Shown piece by piece: positions 8,248-10,441 of a DNA stretch of 10,441 nt (positions are counted from its first letter, which is position 1; each line of letters opens with the position of its first letter). The stretch is from the NCBI GenBank assembly GCA_018398765.1, contig JAHBMJ010003500.1, positions 1 to 10,441 on the forward strand. The letters are read 5' to 3'. The notes below the pieces were generated by a model. It saw only the letters and a program-made list of their open reading frames with translations. It made no database searches and was not told the origin of the DNA. This DNA is from Chromera velia. Taxonomy: Eukaryota; Sar; Chromeraceae. The position numbers and the translations under genes are program-made.

Positions 8248-10441
8248 TTTGTGTGTGTGTGTGTCCGTATTGTGCAGAGCTTGTTCGTGCAAGTGTCCTG
8301 TACTCTGATGCTGCGATGAAGGGGGAGACGGAGGAGACGGTGCTGGGCCCCCGGGCTCCGTCTAGGAAGGAGAGACCGGCAGCTGCTAGCATCGTGGCTG
8401 TCATTCCTCAGGTGCGTATGAGAGAGAGTGAGTGAGGGCATGGTTGGGGGGGCAATGAATGAACGGTTGGATTTTTGGTTGCATGACCTTTTTAGATGCC
8501 GTTTTTGTTTTTTGTTCTTTCAGGAATTGTTGATTGTGTGCGCAGCCATTCTCCTGTGTTACCCGCTTCACACGCAAACAAGACGGAATGGGGAGCATAT
8601 CAAACGGATAATGCACGGTTGCAAATCTTCCTTTTTGTATCTCATCTGGACCCCTTCTTTTGCATTGTGTGTGCAGGTTGTGACTGCCCTTCTGAAGCAG
8701 TTGAAAGACGACAAGAACAAGCGGGGGGTGGGGAAGGGCAAAGCCTCCGTAGGCGCCCTGTCGATCCTGAAGAACCTCGCCCTTGCCCTCCCACACCAAC
8801 TGGAACCTCACCTCCCGTCTCTGGCTCCTGCGTTGGTGGATGCAGTGAAAGACTCAAAGGGGGCCTCTGCAGTCAGGCTAGACAGCCTGGCCATCTTCCA
8901 CCTACTGGTCTGTCTGGATTTCTTTTCTTTTTTCCCCTTCTTTTTGTTCCGATTTTGTGACTGCACTCACTGGTCAGTCTGTTGAATTCTGCAACAATAC
9001 AGCTGCGGGTATCCCCATCTGCATTGGCAGTCCCTCCCTCCCACTGCACCAAAGGAAAAAAAGAAAAAGGTACTCCCGGTCCTACTCATACTTCCTGTGC
9101 GCAGTGGAAAACCCTCCCCTTTTTTTGTAAGTGACGGTCCCGGAGAGCCTCCTTGTGTGGTAGATACACGCACGCGTGTCCTCGCCTTCCAAGAGTGATG
9201 GTTCTACACAGCCTTTTAAAAACGTGTCTCCTTTTTTCGAAAATCACGGTCCCACACAGCCTTTTTGCTCCGGTTTGGATGTACTGAAAAAAACATGTCT
9301 TTTTTTTCGAAAATCACGGTCCCACACAGCCTTTTTGCCCCGGTTTGGATGTACTGAAAAAACCGTGTCTCCTTTTTTCGAAAATCACGGTCCCACACAG
9401 CCTTTTTGCTCCGGTTTGGATGTACTGAAAAAAAATGTCTTTTTTTTCGAAAATCACGGTCCCACACATTCTTTTTGCTCCGGTTTCGATGACAAGTCTC
9501 CTTTTTTCGAAAATCACGGTCCCACACATCCTTTTTGCTCCGGTTTGGATGTACTGAAAAAAACGTGTCTCCTTTTTTCGAAAATCACGGTCCCACACAG
9601 CCTTTTTGCGCCGGTTTCGATGAAACGTCTGCTTTTTTCGAAAATCACGGTCCCACACAACCTTTTTGCGCCGGTTTCGATGAAACGTCTGCTTTTTTCG
9701 AAAATCACGGTCCCACACAGCCTTTTTGCGCCGGTTTCGATGAAACGTCTGCTTTTTTCGAAAATCACGGTCCCAGACTGCCTTTTTGTCGGGTAGATAC
9801 ATGCACGCGTATCCTTGTGTTGCTAGAATGACAGTCAGACACAGCCGGTTTTTTGGGTAGCGGAAGAAATGTGGCTCCAAAATTGCAGTGCTGCATAATG
9901 TGTCGCTTTTGTGATCCGTTTTCTGCCTCGCCGCAAAAATGAATGTTCGCGTCACCCAACTGTACCCCTCTTTGTGTTGACTAACAGGCGGTGCCGCGCA
10001 GGGAAAGGGGGCCATTTCGTGTTTGTTGTCTGTTCACCTACCAATCAATTTCTCTTTGCTGATTTTTCTATCATATGTGTCTGCATGTCGTTTGTGTCTT
10101 TCTGGAAACGGCGGAGTGGTGTGGCCACATCTTTCATTTGACATTCGGGACCGACCGAGCTGATTCTCTTTCCTCCCTGCCCTCCTCAACTGCAGGTGTC
10201 CACCTACAGCGACCCCTCTCTGCACGCGAACCTGGCTCCAGACGTGATGCCCTGCATGGTTGACGCAGCAGGAGACTCTTACTACAAGACCAGCGCGATG
10301 GCGATCCGGCTGTACGGGGCGTTTGTGTGGGCTCTGCGGCCGAACCTTTCGATGGGACTCCAACCTGGAGGGCCTGCTTACGAGAGCCTTCTTATCTCTG
10401 TGCTGGCCTCTCTGAAGGTGAAACTGGAAGCTGCAGAGGTA
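2957..10441 (+). CDS. CAND1: CAND1/TIP120 cullin-associated NEDD8-dissociated protein, N-terminal half, 3' end outside window
   Basis: HEAT-repeat exchange factor that wraps around un-neddylated cullin-RBX1 and swaps substrate receptors of SCF-type ubiquitin ligases, in nucleus and cytosol. Exons: 2957-3004, 3853-3909, 4299-4385, 4601-4733, 5182-5242, 5622-5656, 6029-6128, 6511-6934, 7216-7338, 7615-7768, 8278-8411, 8677-8907, 10196-10441. Total 1833 nt, 611 codons, phases consistent throughout. From remembered animal CAND1, matches run co-linearly: FLEKMVDWDK-DQRFMAASDL, the NAVKC junction, AGHRIGGHL, SFDPNVYS followed by the acidic loop (about 322-353), SWK-VRRGALRVL, DRFREREETVQLDVF, and DAAGDSYYKTSA. 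Animal CAND1 has about 1230 residues, so roughly half is present. ATG 2957 matches the expected N-terminus and has an in-frame stop upstream (2936). Each exon contains HEAT-like helices. The orthology is by eye but covers every exon. Confidence 0.95.
3005..3852 (+). other. CAND1: CAND1 intron 1 (848 nt)
   Basis: Contains a G-run cluster (3232-3283), a 13-T run (3448-3460), a long pyrimidine tract with (CTCTT)6 (about 3690-3750), and a C-rich stretch before the acceptor CCTGCAG. Open frames in it are low-complexity. No second gene seen. First introns often hold control elements, but none can be named here. Confidence 0.85.
3711..3740 (+). repeat. (CTCTT)6 pentanucleotide repeat in a longer pyrimidine tract
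   Basis: Six exact CTCTT units inside an almost pure C/T stretch from about 3690 to 3748. It lies about 100 nt upstream of the exon 2 acceptor and could act as a polypyrimidine-binding site in the pre-mRNA. Confidence 0.93.
3853..3909 (+). CDS. CAND1: CAND1 exon 2
   Basis: Nineteen codons, DQRFMAASDLCTEIVNSNT, matching the conserved FRFMA-NDL stretch of HEAT repeat 1. Acceptor CCTGCAG, donor GTCAGT, phase 0. Confidence 0.92.
3910..4298 (+). other. CAND1: CAND1 intron 2 (389 nt)
   Basis: Begins GTCAGTCAGGCAGGC and ends GATTGCAG. Contains a GACA-type repeat (about 4141-4154) and an ATATATAT stretch (about 4239-4246). Nothing else recognised. Confidence 0.82.
4299..4385 (+). CDS. CAND1: CAND1 exon 3
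   Basis: Twenty-nine codons from PLEQSIQKRV to LEDASIDVQGNA, matching the helix pair that in animals reads LLEDKNGEVQNLA. Acceptor ATTGCAG, donor GTCAGT. Confidence 0.92.
4601..4733 (+). CDS. CAND1: CAND1 exon 4
   Basis: Begins VKCIAKIV, completing the conserved A-V-K-C across the junction, and ends in IYATCLK. Acceptor GCCCAG, donor GTTGGT, leaving one base (phase 1). Confidence 0.9.
4880..4909 (+). repeat. (TC)n dinucleotide repeat, left arm of an inverted pair
   Basis: About 14 TC units. Together with the (GA)n tract about 65 nt downstream it can fold into a long stem in the transcript. Confidence 0.95.
4975..5011 (+). repeat. (GA)18 dinucleotide repeat, right arm of an inverted pair
   Basis: Eighteen GA units, complementary to the (TC)n tract at 4880-4909 in the same intron. 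Confidence 0.95.
5112..5180 (+). repeat. GAAT-type tetranucleotide tract followed by (ATGC)4 at the acceptor
   Basis: GAAT, GAAC and GAAA units fill 5112-5160. Four ATGC units (5164-5179) then run directly into the exon 5 acceptor AG (5180-5181). The acceptor therefore has a purine-rich tract instead of a polypyrimidine tract. Confidence 0.9.
5182..5242 (+). CDS. CAND1: CAND1 exon 5
   Basis: Encodes GLVSEVQPALSTTVVTNVMP plus two bases. The acceptor sits directly in an ATGC repeat with no pyrimidine tract. The donor is GTCAGC at 5243, a weaker form of the GTCAGT seen elsewhere, chosen because it gives the correct phase and continuity into exon 6. Confidence 0.78.
5243..5621 (+). other. CAND1: CAND1 intron 5 (379 nt)
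   Basis: Starts GTCAGC, has a GACG/GACA repeat at 5266-5294, a pyrimidine-rich middle (5455-5490) and a (GT)6 tract (about 5599-5610) just before the acceptor GTCTGCAG. No gene seen. Confidence 0.8.
5622..5656 (+). CDS. CAND1: CAND1 exon 6 (35-nt microexon)
   Basis: Encodes MIKGITEGEPQ with split codons at both ends (phase 2 in, phase 1 out). Acceptor TCTGCAG, donor GTGAGT. Together with exons 5 and 7 it rebuilds the V-KK-ITG...VSV segment of CAND1. It is the shortest exon seen. Confidence 0.78.
5657..6028 (+). other. CAND1: CAND1 intron 6 (372 nt) with TGCG/GT repeat
   Basis: GT-AG intron (GTGAGT ... CATGCAG). Its last 100 nt hold a TGCG tract passing into (GT)n at 5933-5984. Left part unremarkable. 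Confidence 0.8.
5933..5984 (+). repeat. (TGCG)n-(GT)n compound microsatellite
   Basis: TGCG units pass into about 15 GT units, 45 nt upstream of the exon 7 acceptor. Alternating purine-pyrimidine, so Z-DNA is possible. GU-rich RNA is also a known target of splicing regulators in animals. Confidence 0.95.
6029..6128 (+). CDS. CAND1: CAND1 exon 7
   Basis: Encodes KEECCGVSVDVLKRFGDN, aligning with the VSVQLEALDIM helix of animal CAND1, then a Trp pair (HWWTDGSQEKMCN). Acceptor CATGCAG, donor GTACGT, phase 2 out. Confidence 0.86.
6129..6510 (+). other. CAND1: CAND1 intron 7 (382 nt) with (GA)n
   Basis: GT-AG intron (GTACGT ... CTCTGTGCAG). Holds an imperfect (GA)n at 6344-6381. Minus-strand open frames across it are low-complexity Ser/Leu runs caused by that repeat. 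Confidence 0.82.
6344..6381 (+). repeat. Imperfect (GA)n repeat
   Basis: About 18 GA units with one GACA interruption near 6358-6361, within CAND1 intron 7. Confidence 0.93.
6511..6934 (+). CDS. CAND1: CAND1 exon 8 (largest exon)
   Basis: 424 nt, about 142 residues, several HEAT repeats. Carries the helix VRASLRKKAVVCIGSLS and the signature AGHRIGGHL, and ends FLPQIVELVST. Donor GTCCGT at 6935 is chosen because the join to exon 9 gives ELVST-LLSFDPN, as in the family. Without the splice the frame stops at 7012-7014. An extra acidic loop (SEDVSMEGPTDLQNEV) lies between two helices. Confidence 0.9.
7216..7338 (+). CDS. CAND1: CAND1 exon 9 (acidic loop)
   Basis: Encodes LLSFDPNVYSVDGDDEEF, then a run dominated by Asp and Glu, ending DDDSSWK. 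Animal CAND1 carries an equivalent Asp-rich insertion ending in SWK at the same place. Donor GTTGGT, phase 0. Confidence 0.93.
7615..7768 (+). CDS. CAND1: CAND1 exon 10
   Basis: Encodes VRRGALRVLVALVRSYPG, then LVDRFREREETVQLDVF, closely matching the family's ISRFKEREENVKADVF. Acceptor CTTCAG, donor GTCAGT, one base carried over. Confidence 0.93.
7769..8277 (+). other. CAND1: CAND1 intron 10 (509 nt)
   Basis: Begins with three GTCA units followed by a G-run, has an A/G-rich middle (7900-8050) and a (GTAT)n-(GT)n tract leading up to the acceptor TTGTGCAG. The open frame across its middle is purine-rich and does not resemble CAND1. Confidence 0.82.
8187..8264 (+). repeat. (GTAT)4-(GCAT)2-(GT)n compound microsatellite
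   Basis: Units change along the tract from GTAT to GCAT to GT, with one CTTTT interruption (8246-8250). It ends 13 nt before the exon 11 acceptor. Confidence 0.95.
8278..8411 (+). CDS. CAND1: CAND1 exon 11
   Basis: Encodes ELVRASVLYSDAAMKGETEE and a short Pro/Arg-rich loop (LGPRAPSRKERPAA), then SIVAVIPQ. The loop corresponds to the flexible linker after DPDAMEQGE in animals. Acceptor TGTGCAG, donor GTGCGT. Confidence 0.88.
8677..8907 (+). CDS. CAND1: CAND1 exon 12
   Basis: Seventy-seven codons: VVTALLKQLKDDKNKRGVGK, then GALSILKNLALALPHQLEPH, ending RLDSLAIFHLL. Matches the IVKALHKQMKEK...LPG...IDALSCLYVIL region. Donor GTCTGT. Confidence 0.9.
9133..9213 (+). repeat. Left bracketing copy of a variant repeat unit
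   Basis: This 81-nt stretch aligns without gaps to 9766-9846 (about 60 of 81 identical by hand count). It contains TAGATACACGCACGCGTG and both its ends resemble the array's ACGGTCCCACACAGCC. It directly precedes the array. Confidence 0.82.
9214..9785 (+). repeat. Minisatellite: nine TTCGAA-centred units in two length classes
   Basis: The core TTTTCGAAAATCACGGTCCC recurs nine times, the TTCGAA starting at 9236, 9306, 9377, 9446, 9506, 9577, 9637, 9697 and 9757. Spacings are 70, 71, 69, 60, 71, 60, 60 and 60. Long units have GGATGTACTGAAAAA between cores; short units have CGATGAAAC or CGATGACAAG. 9601-9660 and 9661-9720 differ at one base only. TTTTCGAAAA is itself a palindrome, and the later short units add the inverted repeat GTTTC-GAT-GAAAC. 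Confidence 0.96.
9766..9846 (+). repeat. Right bracketing copy of a variant repeat unit
   Basis: Gapless partner of 9133-9213. Contains TAGATACATGCACGCGTA. It begins inside the ninth core (CACGGTCCCAGACTGCC) and ends in GACACAGCC, so it is a diverged array unit and not foreign sequence. Confidence 0.82.
10196..10441 (+). CDS. CAND1: CAND1 exon 13 (runs to window edge)
   Basis: Encodes SDPSLHANLAPDVMPCMVDA, then GDSYYKTSAMAIRL, ending LLISVLASLKVKLEAAE. It matches the family's HPHVQALVPPVVACVGDPFYKITSEA stretch in position and pattern. The final GTA (10439-10441) may be either a Val codon or the start of the next intron (GAG|GTA). Confidence 0.88.
   Translation, partial: MSTYSDPSLHANLAPDVMPCMVDAAGDSYYKTSAMAIRLYGAFVWALRPNLSMGLQPGGPAYESLLISVLASLKVKLEAAEV

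Larger units (their letters stand above)
8908..10195 (+). other. CAND1: CAND1 intron 12 (1288 nt), hosts the minisatellite
   Basis: Largest intron in the window, GTCTGT ... AACTGCAG. Both flanking exons match neighbouring CAND1 segments, so the array lies wholly in an intron. Outside the array (8908-9130 and 9850-10195) it is ordinary T-rich intron sequence. Confidence 0.85.

Noticed and set aside
9236-9762. CRISPR-like array: regular repeats with spacers
   Set aside because: The spacers are themselves repeats of two kinds, not unique sequences, and the context is an intron of a eukaryotic gene with no cas genes.
9176-9796. 206-codon plus-strand open frame over the repeat array, taken as a repeat protein
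   Set aside because: It lies in an intron between two CAND1 exons that join in phase, consists only of minisatellite translation, and changes peptide when unit length changes. No splice or start evidence.
1-10441. A novel multi-gene defence, mobile or biosynthetic system
   Set aside because: Only two recognisable eukaryotic genes are present, with no transposase, polymerase, nuclease or toxin-like reading frame. The gene pair shows no functional link in the sequence.

Overview
The window is eukaryotic nuclear DNA from an intron-rich protist. It holds parts of two spliced genes arranged head to head. Every exon-intron boundary I could place follows GT-AG, and introns are dense (4 on the left gene, 12 on the right gene within the window). 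Short simple repeats of the (TC)n, (GA)n, (GT)n and GTCA type are scattered through the introns. Base composition looks balanced. An alveolate such as a chromerid (Chromera-like) would fit, but this is inference from general genome style, and other protists are possible.

Left part (1-2151, minus strand): four exons of a papain-family (C1A) cysteine protease. Exon 1 carries a signal peptide, a cathepsin-L-type inhibitory propeptide and the start of the mature enzyme. The intron 1 splice rebuilds the CGSCWAF active-site motif. Exons 3-4 carry the ACYGG and YPY signatures and then an unusually Cys-rich stretch. The gene runs off the left edge before the catalytic His and Asn.

Middle (2152-2956): about 0.8 kb between the two start codons. 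It should hold both promoters and 5' UTRs. I see no convincing gene in it, only a GC-rich patch with a short palindrome.

Right part (2957-10441, plus strand): the first 13 exons (611 codons, about the first half) of a CAND1/TIP120 orthologue, the HEAT-repeat protein that exchanges substrate receptors on cullin-RING ubiquitin ligases. Twelve introns separate them, and the reading phase is consistent at every junction. Intron 12 (1288 nt) contains a minisatellite of nine TTCGAA-centred cores with two alternating unit lengths, bracketed by two related 81-nt copies of a different unit.

I found no evidence of a new multi-gene system. The most noteworthy signals are the intronic minisatellite architecture, splice donors that extend into a 4-nt-period GTNN pattern, the Cys-rich insertion in the protease, and a (TC)n/(GA)n inverted pair inside one intron.
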